Shown here one piece after another: positions 1-10,496 of a stretch of 64,000 nt of DNA (its first letter is position 1; each line of letters opens with the position of its first letter). The stretch lies in contig OZ218955.1 of the NCBI GenBank assembly GCA_965112735.1, positions 3,162,001 to 3,226,000 on the forward strand, read 5' to 3'. Under the pieces are notes generated by a model, which worked only from the letters and a program-made list of their open reading frames with translations, searched no databases and was not told where the DNA came from. The DNA is from Phaeosaccion multiseriatum. Lineage: Eukaryota; Ochrophyta, other classes. Position numbers and translations under genes: made by a program.

Positions 1-2
1 GC

Positions 3-427
3 TCGTCCGTGAGTGGCAACAGTTGGCTGCGGGTGGGGTTGGTGGTGAAGGTGATGAACAAGCGTGTAGGGGGGGGCAAGTACTACAAGCAGAAAGCAAG
101 AGTACGCAAGGTGGTGGAGGGATTCATTGCTGAAGTGCGCATCCTCGGAGACGGAGGAGGAGGAGGAGGAGGAGGAGGAGGGGCAAAGCTGCGAATCGAC
201 CAGGACGATCTAGAGACGGTCATCCCGGCCATCGGCAAGGAGGTCATGGTGGTGGCTGGGGAGCATCGAGGCAGGCGAGCCGTGCTGACGGGGCTCGAAA
301 CTGACAAGTACTGCGCCTCTGTTAGGCTGCTTGAGGGAGGAGGGGGAGCAGTTGGTGATACAGGAGGGGGCGGGGCGAGGGGGAGGTTAGGCTGGAGTAC
401 GAGCAGATTTGCAAGGTTGCGGACTGA
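3..427 (+). CDS. KIN: KIN17-like DNA/RNA-binding protein, 3' end (partial)
   Basis: This is the C-terminal part of a KIN17 protein, a nuclear zinc-finger, winged-helix and KOW protein linked to DNA replication, repair and mRNA processing. Upstream exons lie left of the window. The visible part holds the tandem SH3-like/KOW region: a stretch starting WLRVGLVVKVMNKR and continuing with GGGKYYKQKARVRKVV, then a Gly-rich insert coded by GGA repeats, then LETVIPAIGKEVMVVAGEHRG, as in the family. The open frame runs to a stop near 440 with an unlike ending (RFARLRTDSSF). The expected family ending (LEYEQICKVAD, stop at 425-427) is present but one frame away, after a G-rich stretch near 365-390. So there is either a small frameshift or sequencing error in the G runs, or a diverged C-terminus. 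A copy of the dispersed CAG-TTGGTGATA motif sits at 348-363. Confidence 0.8.
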
Positions 428-1249
428 TTCCTCTTTTTAGGAAGTATTTGTATCGTCACTTATATTATCTTACTTCAACGTATTTCACTCCACACATTCT
501 TGTCTTTCAGTAAGTATTCTTCTTACACTGGCCAAAGAAATAACTGTTTTGCTTTGCTTTACTTTGCTATCCCCCTTCCCCCCCTCCTCCTCCTTGTCCC
601 TTCGCTCTTGTTTGCACATTGTTGCCTCCCTTTCTCTTGCCTGTTCTCTTGCCCTGTCTGAGTCTTCTTCTCACTACAGACGACTCCCCCTCATGTTTTT
701 CCCACGCACGCACGCACACACGCACACACGCACACATCAACATCATCACTAGTGTTGTTCTTCCTGCAAACGTAAAAAATACACCCCTCCACCCCCTCCT
801 ACCACTCACTCACCACCCCTTCCCTCCTCGCATTTACATACATCCACCTCTCCTCCCTCCCTCCCTCCCCACGGCATTGATTGAGTTGCCTCCCTCCTAG
901 AGAAGGCCCTCTATCCCCTCTCTCTCTCTGCTCTCTGCCCTCTCTCTCTCTTTGCTCTCTGCGCTCTCTCTCTTTCCTCTCTCCTCTCTCTCTTTGCTCT
1001 CTGCGCGCTCTCTCTCTTTCCTCTCTTTCCTCTCTCTTTGCTCTCTGCGCTCTCTCTCTCTTTCCTCTCTCCTCTCTCCTCTCTCTCTTTGCTCTCTGCC
1101 CTCTCTCCCTCTTTGCTCTCTGCCCTCTCTCTCTCTGCCCTCTCTGCCCTCTCTCTTTGCTCTCTGTTTGGTAATCTGTGGTTGGTCGTCCTCCAAAAGC
1201 CGACGCGACTAAGAGAGAGACAGAGAGAGAGAGTCGAAACCGTGAGGTA
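428..1249. other. Convergent intergenic region with CT-rich repeat
   Basis: This region separates the ends of KIN17 (+) and HtrA (-). I see no gene in it. Positions about 900-1175 are an imperfect CT-rich repeat in which TTTGCTCTCTGCGCTCTC-like units recur. A short CACG/CACA run lies at 708-740. Open frames here on both strands are only translations of the repeat. Confidence 0.6.
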
Positions 1250-4200
1250 TCACCAACTGCTGCTGCTTCCACTGGTGCCACTGCCGCCACCGCTGCTGCT
1301 GCTGCTCTGCTGGGTCCCCCCTGCCCCCCCCCCTCCCCCTCCCCCTCCTCCCACTGCCGCTGCCTTTTGCTGCTTTTGCCTGCGGCTCTGAGCAAGCACG
1401 TCGTTGAGGTCTCTGGCGACGACTTCAATGTCGTGGATGCGGTCTTGCCGAAGCACCTGTTGACGCGCACACACACAATACACACACATAGAGAGAGGGA
1501 GAGGGAGAGGGAGTGAGAAGAGAGAGGGAGAGAGAGAGGGAGTGAGAAGAGTGAAGAGAGTGAGTGAGAAGCGAGACGGAAGAGAGAGAGAGGCTGGGCC
1601 GCTTCCCGTATAGTCCTGGCATGTGGGTGTGTGTTCGTGCGTACGTGCGTGCGTTCTCCCTTTGGTTACCTTGAGATGAATAAGCCCTCCGATGGGGGTG
1701 GCGTCAATGATGCTCACGGCGTCCTGCTTGCTGCTCACGCGCTGCCCCTGCATCTCCAGCACCACGTCGTACCTGCAGCAGTTGGTGATACAGAGGAGGA
1801 GGGAAAGGAGTAGGGCATGAGAATCACATTCCTAGAACACACACCCTCTCACACTGCCCTCAAGACACACCAACTGCACACCCACTCACTCACCCACTCA
1901 CTCACCCACCCACCCACCCAACAATACCCACTCCTTCCCTCCTTCCCTCCCTCCTTCCCTCCCTCCCTCCCCTCCTTCCCTTCCTCTCCTTCCCTCTCTC
2001 CCCTCCCTCCCTCCTTCCCTCCTTCCCTCCCTCCTTCCCTCCCTCCCTCCCCTCCCTCCCTCCCTCCCTCCCTCCCTCCTTCCCTCCCTCCCTCCCTCCC
2101 CACCTGCGTAGGCCTGCATCGGCAGCGGGAGTGTTGGGCTTGACACGCAGCACCATGGCTCCGTTGATCTCGGGAAGCTGCGTGGGGCTGTTGGGGTTGC
2201 CGTTGTTCTGTAGTAGGGTGGAGGGAGTGCGGGGGGGGGTGAGGGAAGGGGGAAGGGGGTGAGGGGAGGGGGGGTAAGGTAGCAGGCCTTTCAATCTCTC
2301 TCTCCTCCCGTTCTCCTCCCCGCATGCCTCTAAACCTCTCTCCTCCCGTTAATTCTCGTGTACCTCTTAACCTCTCTCCTCCCGTTCCTCCCCGTATGCC
2401 TCTAAACCTCTCTCCTCCCGTTAATCCTCGTGTACCTCTTAACCTCTCTCCCTCCTTTCCTCCCCGTATGCCTCTACACCTCTCTCCTCCCGTTAATCCT
2501 CGTGTAACTACTAACCTCTCTCCTTCCGTTCCTCCCCGTATGCCTCCAAACCTCTCTCCTCCCTTCCCCCGCCCTGCATACCTCTGAGCGGTCCTCCCCT
2601 TCCCCTTCTCCTCCCCTCCTCTCACCTGCTTCGCAAAGTCCGGTGTAACCGTTCGTAACTCCAACCCGACATACGGGTGTTGAATCGCCCTCCCCATGGC
2701 CAGGTCATGCATGATCAACTTGGCCTGATTAATGGGTATCGCAAACCCAATTCCTTCCGTGTACGCCCGCACCGCCGTGTTGATCCCCACCACCTCGCCC
2801 CACTCATTCACCAACGGTCCGCCCGAGTTGCCCGGGTTGATGGCCGCGTCTGTTTGAATGAAAGAGATCTTTCGATGAGGCACCCCAACCTCTCGAGCGG
2901 TACGATGTAGACTACTCACAATGCCCAGTGTCACGGAGCTGTCCAGCCCCACAGGGTTCCCCACCGCAATGACCCAGTCCCCAACATGGAGCTGAGAACT
3001 GTCACCAAACCTCGCTGCGGGCAGCTTGACCTGCTGCCTCTCTGCTGCCATCCCCCCACCCCCTCTTCTTCCAGTGTTGGCCGTCGCAGCCGCCGCAGCA
3101 GCAGCGCTGTCCCCATTCATGTTCCCACCTCCACCCATCCCCGCCCCCTCACCCCCACCACCGCTGCTGGCCGAGCCCTGAGCAGCTGCCCTCACTCCAC
3201 TGCCCTTGCCCTGCCCTGTCTCCTGGTGGTGTCGAGCGTCGATCTCCAACACTGCAAGGTCGCTGAGATCGTCCAGCCCCTGCACTGTAGCGGGAAACTT
3301 TCGCCCATCTGTGAGTGCCGAGTCAGTGGAGTGAGTTTGAGTGCGTGAGTGAGAGTCGAGTGAGTGAGTGAGTGAGTGAGTGAGTGAGTGAGTGAGTCGA
3401 GTGAGTGAATAAGTGAGTTGAGTGGGCAAGTGAGTGAGTGAGTGAATGAGTCGAGTGAATGAGTGAGTTGAGTGAGTGAGTAAGGGAGTGAGTGCGGGAG
3501 TGAGAGTGAGTGAGTGAGTGAGTGAGTGGGTGAGGGAGTGAGGGAGTGAGTGAGTGAGTGAGTGAGTGAGTGAGAGGGTGAGTGAGTGAGGGAGTCGAGA
3601 GAGTGGGTGGGTGAGTCGAGTGAGTGAGTTGAATGATCCCCATCTACTGCCATCCATCCATCCCTCCCTCACCTGTGAGTGTAACGGTGACTGCATCTGC
3701 CCCTTGGATGACGTGAGAATTGGTGAGCACCAAGCCCTCTTCGCTGAAGATCACCCCACTGCCTTGACCCTGCTCCAACACACAGAGAGACATCACATTC
3801 CATCCGATGAGAAGAGGTTAGAGCAGCCGTGCACAAGGCCGGGAGGGAGAGGCACACACACAATACGCATAGAGAGAGACGGACGCAGAGAGGGATAGGG
3901 ACAAGGCGAGCCAAGACATCAGGGGGAAGACATGGGCATTGGGCACAGGCATAGAGAGAACGAGAGACGGGGGCGTAGAAGGAGGGAGAGAGAGAGTACA
4001 TATAGATCACGGTTCCTCCACCCCCCCCTCGTCCTCCTCCTCCTTCCTCTTCCTCTTCCTCCCTTCCCACCTCCCCCTCCTCCTTCCCCTCACCTGCTCC
4101 ACATCCACAGGTGCCCTCTCCAAATCGAAGGGCGAAGCTGCCTCCTGCGTCTCTGCGCTCTGTACGATCTTCACCACGTCAATTCGACACACAGAGGGAG

Positions 4201-4574
4201 ACACCGCCCGTGCTGCCTAAAGAGGGGCAGAGGGAGGGAGGGAGGGAGGGAGGGAGGGAGGGATGAGGAAGGAAGGGAGGGAGGGAGGGAGGGAGGGAGG
4301 GAGGGAGGGAGGGAGGGAGGGATGAGGAAGGGAGGGAGGGATGAGGAAGGGAGGGAGGATCAAGGAAGGGAGGGAGGGAGGGAAAGCGAGGCAAGGAGAG
4401 AGGTACCGCAGAACTGCAGAGCCTGTTTGAAGTTTAGGTCAAAGTGAAGTACAACTTCAGTGCGGTACACTACAGTCAAGTACGGCACCTGTGCCACGAA
4501 GCTTGAAGAAATGCGGCCGCTGTTGGGCCCTCCTCCTGTGGCTGCAGCTTGGGCCAGGCCATCCCTACAGGCAG

Positions 4575-4605
<31 letters not shown>

Positions 4606-6385
4606 CGTGTGTGGGGTGTGTGGGTGTTGCGCGTGTGAGTTATGAAGAGTGTAGGGTGACGGAGTTGGTGAAAACAAAGCCATTGTGTCACACACCACCC
4701 GCATTGGCCGGTCCAACAGGTTGGCTCGTTTTGGTTGACCAACACCCAAGCAAGCACACTCCAAAACAACACATATTATGTGGGCCGACAAACACACACA
4801 CGCTCACAAACACACACGCATTCTCTCTCTCTCTCTCTCTCTCTCACGTACACACACACACACACACACACACGTACACACACACGCTCACACGCTCACA
4901 CACACGCACACACACCTCGCAAAGGCCGACAAGTTGGGCAACTTCAACCCCTCCCCGCCCCCCGGGAGCTTTCCCCCTCCCCCCCCGGGGTTCTCGGCGG
5001 CTTTATTGGCCCCTCCCTCCGCCACGCTATCATCGCCAACGCCGCTGCTTCTGCTTCGCCGCTCCCTCCTCGCCTTCGCTCTCTCCGCCCTCGCCTTCTC
5101 CCTCTCGGCCCTCCTTCCTCCTCCCTTTGCCGATGGTTGAGACTGAGATGCAGAAGGAGAAGCAGCAGGGCTTCTTTTCTGTCCTTCTCCCCTTCCTTGT
5201 CCTTTTCGTTCTTCTCTTCCTGCTTCTCCTCCTCCTCCTCCTCCGACCGGCTCTCCGCCTGCTGCTGCTGCATCACCAACAGCTGCTGCTTTATCGCCAA
5301 CTGCTGTTGCTGTATCACCAACTGCTGCTGCTGTATCACCAGCTGCTGCTGTATCGTCAACTACTGCTGCTGTATCGCCAACTGCTGCTGCTGCTGCTTT
5401 CTCACCAACTGCTGCCGCTGTATCGCCTACTGCTGCCCCGGTATCACCAACTGCCCCTGCCTTGGCAGCACGTCGCCCTGCCCTCTTCTTCTCCTGCCGG
5501 GCGCCTACCCTCTTCTTGTTGCCAAACAGCGCCTGCTCTAGGTACGAATACGCACCCCCTCCCCCCTCCCCTCCCATTCCTCCTCTTCCCCCTCCTCCAG
5601 GCAGGCCTGCCCGCTCCCTTAATATGGTCTCTGCAGCCTTCCTGCCCCCCTCGGGCCCTTCAACAAAGAGAGACCCTAGCGCTGCCCTCAGCCCTCCTCT
5701 CTCATTGCTGCTGCCCTCAAGGTGAGTCTGCACCGCTGCCTCTGCCCCTGCCCCTGCCTTCATCCGTTCTGCCTCTGCTGCCTCCTCCGTTGTCGTCATT
5801 TGCGTCACTTCTCGTCCCGTTGCACGGGGCTCCTCCTGCCGCTCCAACCCCTGTGAGAGGTGCTGCTGCTGCCATACAACCAACTGCTGGGCTTTGGACG
5901 ACGTATAGGCTGCCATCTCCCGACCCTCGGGTGCAGCCACCCCTCGACGGCCCTTCTTCACCCCTCGTTTGCTAGTAGCACTAGCGCCATTGCCACCACT
6001 GGTCGATGAGCCACCTCCGCCATTTGTTGCCGCCGCTGCTGCTGCTGCTGCTGCTGCTGCTGCCTCCGCCTCAGCCTCCGCCAAAGCGTCGTCGACAGCC
6101 TGTTGCTTGATGATCGGCACGTCTTCGGACAGCACAAGGCGACCGCTTCGCTTCTGCCTTCGCTTGTTCGTCCTCATCTGCTTCTTGCTAAGCGGAGCAG
6201 CCTTGTTGGCTGTCCGGCTCCGTATGGGCTGGACGCCGTCCTCGAGTGTTTTGAGCTTCCCGAGGGCCTCTTGTTCTCTCTTCCTCTCTTCCTCCTCCTC
6301 GAGCTCTTCCATGAATGTCATTGCTGCTTCCTGCCCGGCGATGTCGGTGGGTGCGGTACGCTCCACCATCTGGTGGAGCTGGCAG

Positions 6386-6433
<48 letters not shown>

Positions 6434-7877
6434 TGGAGTGGGGAGGGGGAAGGAAGGGGGGAGGGACGGAGGGAGGGAGGGAGGGAGGGAGAGAGGGCGG
6501 AAGGGACAGGGACAGAGAGCGAATTGGGCACAGGGGAAGGAAAGGAGGAGTAAGAAGAGAGACAGGAGAGGGACAAAGGTGGGGGACATATACGACAAGC
6601 AGACAGACAGATCAACAAGACAGATAGACAGACAGACATGAGCGGGTTGTGCAGTGTTGGTGACGGTGTTGCGAAAGGAAGGTGCTTTTGAGGGTGTCTC
6701 TGTTACTTGCCTCGAGCTGGTTTTTCCTCGGCCATCCTTGGCGGTCACCTCCTGGCCCCGCCAGTAGAACTGCTCGGTAGACGCACCACATCAGCAGCTG
6801 GACATGTGGGCGGGAGGAGGAGGAGGAGGAGGAGGAGGAGGAGGAGGAGGAGGAGGAGGAGGGGGAGGGAAGAGGGAGAGAGAGGGGGGGGAGGAGAGAG
6901 GGGAGTAACAAGACAAATACAAGACAGGACAAGAACAGTGTGTCTCGTGAGGGTGTGTTCACTGAAGCATACGCGTGTGCGAGAGGCAGAGCAGGCGAGT
7001 ACAGACTTGTCTACAATCGGCCCCCGGACCCCCGCCCTCCTGGATGTCACCCCTCCCTCCTTTCTCCCGCTCCCTCTGCCTATAAACTCCCCCTCCCCTC
7101 TTCCCCCTTTCTGTGCTTCTTGCTTCGTTTTTTGGTTTCCCTTGCTTCTTGCGTTCACATGGCGTTGCCTTTGCCCTTTGCCTCTTCAGCTTTATCCACT
7201 CTTACCCCAAGATTTGCCCCCACGGCTGTGGAGCTTGGTCCCAGATAGTGAGGCCTGTCTCGTGTAAAGGGCCTTCGAAACACCCTCAGCACCCTGGCCG
7301 GTAGACTCGCATTCAGCCTCTTCTCCTCCTCCTCCGCTGCCATCTGAGCCGCCGCCAAACTCGGGTACTTTTTAATCTCCGCCCCTGTGACAACGCTCAA
7401 GAAGTCATCCTTATAGTGTGGCCCGTCGGTCTTGTGGCTTCTGAACTTGTCCCGCGCTGCGAGCAGGTTGGTCACACGGCGCTGCCGCTCGACCCAGTGA
7501 CGGTGCTCTACAGGGTGCTCATGCACGTCGGGCTCCGGGTCGATATTGCCTCTGCCCCCCCCATCCTTATTGCCACCCTCTGGGTTCAACAAGCCGCCGT
7601 TCAAGCGCAAGAGCGAGCAGCGTTCGTCGTCCTCCTGCCGCCGCCGACGACGCCGAACTTTTCCTTGGAGGTGGTCAGTCTGGAGTTCCAGTGAGCATCC
7701 CTCAAACAATCGAGCATTTGCCTCCGTCCTGCTGCTGCCGCTGTTCCTACTGCTGATGTTGCAAGTGGTCTTCCCCATTCCCAACGGGGCAAGACGCGTT
7801 GGCAGCGTATTGATCAAGGCCAAAGTGGGAGCACCGCAGCAAAAAGCCACGGCAGCAGCAGCCAGCCGAGGAGTCAT
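1250..7877 (-). CDS. HtrA/Deg family serine protease with very long N-terminal extension, 10 exons
   Basis: An ATP-independent HtrA/Deg serine protease for protein quality control. Exons in sense order: 7206-7877, 6707-6769, 4916-6378, 4489-4564, 4094-4216, 3673-3769, 2626-3308, 2104-2207, 1670-1772, 1250-1456. All junctions keep phase and give 1196 codons, against roughly 350-500 in usual HtrA proteins. The trypsin-like domain starts near residue 755. The triad is visible: His about 818 (TNSHVI), Asp about 848 (SDLAVL), Ser about 993 (PGNSGGPL). One PDZ domain follows (about 1030-1128). A Gly/Ala insert of about 70 residues lies between the Asp strand and the rest of the fold. The first exon starts [17 protein letters not shown], a signal-like stretch that suggests plastid or secretory targeting. 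Residues about 250-730 are low-complexity, with an AVGDT repeat. The least certain join is exon 3 to exon 4 across a CA-rich intron; two separate genes is the alternative. Confidence 0.72.
1915..2100. repeat. (CCCT)n tract in an HtrA intron
   Basis: A CCCT/CCTT-rich array fills the intron between HtrA exons 1670-1772 and 2104-2207. It is preceded by a CACT/CACC run at about 1880-1920. Confidence 0.85.
2293..2566. repeat. 36-bp minisatellite with alternating A/B units in an HtrA intron
   Basis: About eight 36-bp units all start CCTCTCTCCTCCCGTT. They then alternate between an A type (TCCTCCCCGTATGCCTCTAAA-like) and a B type (AATCCTCGTGTACCTCTTAA). This gives a 72-bp higher-order period inside the intron between exons 2104-2207 and 2626-3308. 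Confidence 0.85.
3335..3640. repeat. (GAGT)n tract in an HtrA intron
   Basis: A TGAG/GAGT tetranucleotide array with scattered variants fills the intron between HtrA exons 2626-3308 and 3673-3769. Confidence 0.85.
4225..4390. repeat. (GGGA)n tract in an HtrA intron
   Basis: A GGGA array with GATGAGGAA interruptions lies in the intron between exons 4094-4216 and 4489-4564. The sense strand is pyrimidine-rich. Confidence 0.85.
4573..4915. other. GT/CA-rich intron joining HtrA exons 3 and 4
   Basis: On the sense (minus) strand this stretch begins with a GT-repeat donor and ends at TGCCTGTAG before 4564. It contains CA/GT and GA microsatellites (4795-4915, 4578-4640). An alternative reading with a separate HtrA start codon inside this region cannot be excluded. 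Confidence 0.55.
5265..5460 (-). repeat. Tandem array of the TTGGTGATA-CAG motif, coding AVGDT repeats
   Basis: About ten degenerate copies of a 15-24 bp unit, written on the plus strand as CTGCTGTATCACCAAC, lie within the coding sequence of the HtrA extension. On the coding strand they give AVGDT, AVGEK, VVDDT and AVGDK, each followed by Ala runs. The same sequence in another frame would give QLVIQQQ. Confidence 0.85.
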
Positions 7878-8207
7878 CCTTCCGTGCCACACTGCTGGTC
7901 GTGCACGCTGTTGTCGCTCTCTCCTTCATATAATAAAGAGCGATTCCAAAAGGGGATCGATCCAAATCAATTTGAGTTTAAGGAGCGTTGATGTGCGCGT
8001 CACTCCGTCAGACTTCAACCGACCCTTTTTTTAACCGACCCTTTTTTTTCCTTCCTCTTTCCCTCTCTCTGCTAACCCTACCTCCTCCTCCTCTACCGTT
8101 CCTTTCTTTTCCGCCTCTACCTACTCTCCCTCTACCTGTTCCTACTTCCGGGCATGCTGCCGAAGAACAGTTCGGTAGAACGTCAGGGTTTGACTACCTC
8201 ACATGCC
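7878..8207. other. Intergenic region upstream of HtrA and downstream of the ankyrin gene
   Basis: I see no gene here. Near 7925-7940 the minus strand reads TTTATTATATG about 50 bases before the proposed HtrA start codon, a possible TATA-like element. Pyrimidine-rich sequence (8040-8150) precedes the ankyrin stop codon. Confidence 0.4.
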
Positions 8208-10307
8208 TCAGGCTCGAACCCTCTTTCGCGAAGGCTCTCCTTCGCCATCAGCTCCCTCTCGTCCTTCTCCTCCTCCTCCCCCACCCGTCTCCTCCTGCAG
8301 CGCAAAGCCGAACTCGCCCATCAACGCCTTCACCTCCCTCGACAGGCCCTCCAAGCAGAAGAACTCCGCGGCCTGCAGAGCCTGCTTTGCTCTGATCTCG
8401 TCAAACAGCTTTGCGCACTCTTTCCTCACTCCACCACCACTACTGCTGCTGCTGCCCCCCTCCGCACCACTGCTGCTCTCATGTCCTTCTCCGCTGCCAT
8501 TGCTGCTCGTGCCTCTCTTTCTCTTCCTTGCCGATCCAGGCCTCCTCGTCAGCAGCTCCTCCACGCTGCCCGTGGTGACGAACTTCACCACTGCCTCGAA
8601 GCCCTCCTCCGTGAAGTTCACTCCGTCGTACTCGAGCTCAATCTCATTCTTCTTGCCCTTCCCCTTTCCTTTCTTGCCGCTCCTGTACCCATACTTGGCA
8701 GGGTCCAGTAAGGTGGAGAGAATACCTGCTGCAGAAGTGTCTTTGCCAGCGCTCTTCGTCCCACTTCCCCCCCCCCCTCCCTCTCTGACCTTCTCCATCA
8801 GCTGCTCCACCAGCGGGATGCTCAAAGCGTACAGCTTCTCTCCCTTCGCCCCACTCACTTTGTTCACCAGTCGCACATCCACCACCTCTTGGCTGCGCGT
8901 GTCTCCTTCACCGCTGCCGCCCAGGATGGAATAGTGCTCTGCCACGGTGTCCAATCTACCAGAAAAAGCATCCCTTTCCTCCCTGCCTTTGCTAAGGAAT
9001 GAGGCGATGACACCACCGAAGCCCTTCTCTCCTGCCAAAGCGATAACCTTCTCGTCAACGGCAGCGCCCATCTTCAGCAGGAACGCAGCCACCTTCTCGC
9101 GGGTCTCGTGGCTGCCTGGCTCAGTTTCGACCGTGGCAAGTACGCCTGACACGGGTTGTTCATCAGGATGCATGCAGGCCATCAAGGGGCTTTGGCCCGT
9201 GTTGGTCAGAGCATCGATCTCAGCCTCAGCCTCCACAAGCAGATAAGACAGCTCCATGCTGCCCAGAGCTGCGGCCAGGTGTAGAGGTGTTACAGCAGTC
9301 CTGTTCTTCACCTTGACTGAGGCACCGGCTTGTATCAGCGCAGATACAATCTTCACATGACCCCGTGCGACCGCACAGAAGAGGGGGGTGTCGCCCTCAT
9401 CATCCACCAAGTCGAGAGCGGCGCCACGGCGCATGAGCTCCTTCACACAAGCCAATCTTCCGAAGAAGCATGCCAAGAGCAGCGGTGTGGAGATGCCGTT
9501 ATCTCTGGCATCAAGCTGCAGCCCTCTCTCCAGCAGAACAGGAATGCACTGCGGAGTGCCGCTCCATGCAGCGACGTGCAGGAGGGTCTCATTGGCACGT
9601 GTCTTGATGTGCACGTCGGCACCGCCCTTCAGCAGCAGAGACAAGGCCTCCGCCTGCCGTCCTCCCTTCTTCTCCCCCCCCCCCTCGCAGCATTTCTGGG
9701 CTGCCGTGTCACCATTTCTATCTCTCTCATTCGGCTTTGCCCCAGCCTTCAGTAACGCTTCGACACTCTCAGGATTCCCACTATGGGCTGCCTGGTGTAG
9801 GGCCTCGTTGCCCTCCACCTCCGCGCCATGCCCCATCAAGTACCTCAAAATCAGGGGGTGGTCACCTGCAGCAGCAAAGCCCAATGCGGTCCACCTATTC
9901 TCACACGTCGCATTGACATTTGCACCGGCTCCCACGAGTCCCTTGACCAAGTCGAAGTGTCCCTCCCGTGCAGCTCGGTGGAGAGGTGTCCGGCCAGGAT
10001 GAGGTGCGCAGTTCCCACTCTTGGTGTCAATATCAAGTCCGCAACTCTGCAACAGCTCAACGTTCCCCCGCATATTCATGCCCTTCTCCTCTGCGCAGCG
10101 TGTCTTCTTGCTTTTGTGCATGTCGGCCAGGGCATGGAGCGGAGTGTAGCCTTTCTTTTTAAAGCGCTCCAGGTCCACAGCGGATAAAATCACCTTGAGC
10201 AGTAGAAGGACGTGCTCCGTGCTGCTGGCCCCGCCCGAAGCCTCCCACTCCTTCGTGCCCTCATACCACTCGTCCACAAGCCGAGCCGTCTTTTCAAAAA
10301 ATGGCAT
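8208..10307 (-). CDS. Ankyrin-repeat protein with C-terminal BTB-like region, single exon
   Basis: This intronless frame of 699 residues starts MPFFEKTARLVDEW. Residues about 50-400 carry around ten ankyrin repeats. Clear examples are GRTPLHRAAREGHFDLVKGL, NETLLHVAAWSG, STPLLLACFFGRLACVKEL, GDTPLFCAVARGHVKIVSAL and VTPLHLAAALGSMELSYLL. The C-terminal part contains FTEEGFEAVVKFVTTGSV and later ALQAAEFFCLEGLSREVKAL, which resemble the last strands and helices of a BTB/POZ fold split by a basic, Ser/Gly-rich insert. Basic stretches (GKKGKGKGKKN, RKRKRG, PSRKRVRA) could be nuclear signals. Ankyrin-BTB proteins often act as scaffolds or cullin-3 adaptors, but the function here is not known. It shares a 189-bp divergent spacer with L10. 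Confidence 0.88.
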   Translation of the reverse strand: MPFFEKTARLVDEWYEGTKEWEASGGASSTEHVLLLLKVILSAVDLERFKKKGYTPLHALADMHKSKKTRCAEEKGMNMRGNVELLQSCGLDIDTKSGNCAPHPGRTPLHRAAREGHFDLVKGLVGAGANVNATCENRWTALGFAAAGDHPLILRYLMGHGAEVEGNEALHQAAHSGNPESVEALLKAGAKPNERDRNGDTAAQKCCEGGGEKKGGRQAEALSLLLKGGADVHIKTRANETLLHVAAWSGTPQCIPVLLERGLQLDARDNGISTPLLLACFFGRLACVKELMRRGAALDLVDDEGDTPLFCAVARGHVKIVSALIQAGASVKVKNRTAVTPLHLAAALGSMELSYLLVEAEAEIDALTNTGQSPLMACMHPDEQPVSGVLATVETEPGSHETREKVAAFLLKMGAAVDEKVIALAGEKGFGGVIASFLSKGREERDAFSGRLDTVAEHYSILGGSGEGDTRSQEVVDVRLVNKVSGAKGEKLYALSIPLVEQLMEKVREGGGGGSGTKSAGKDTSAAGILSTLLDPAKYGYRSGKKGKGKGKKNEIELEYDGVNFTEEGFEAVVKFVTTGSVEELLTRRPGSARKRKRGTSSNGSGEGHESSSGAEGGSSSSSGGGVRKECAKLFDEIRAKQALQAAEFFCLEGLSREVKALMGEFGFALQEETGGGGGGEGREGADGEGEPSRKRVRA

Positions 10308-10496
10308 TTGGGAGGGATGGGGAAAAGAGAGAGGGCTTTAGAGGAAAACACAATTTGAATCTGGACTCACATTTGGCTATGGAGTATCAACAAGATCACC
10401 ACTAAATTACGTAACCTTACCCACGCTCATTAACCAGAGGTGCACGATTGTCGATCGAAAAACGTGAAGAGAAGCGAAGAACGCACAGAGAGACTG
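10308..10496. promoter_or_regulatory. Short divergent promoter region, ankyrin gene / L10 gene
   Basis: These 189 bp lie between two start codons that point away from each other (ankyrin at 10307 on minus, L10 at 10497 on plus), so they should hold both promoters. No clear TATA box is visible. The role is inferred from position only. Confidence 0.4.

Noticed and set aside
4491-5975. 494-residue plus-strand frame rich in Leu
   Set aside because: Antisense to HtrA exon 3. Its Leu/Gln-rich content is the complement of CAG and GGA repeats, and it shows no family features.
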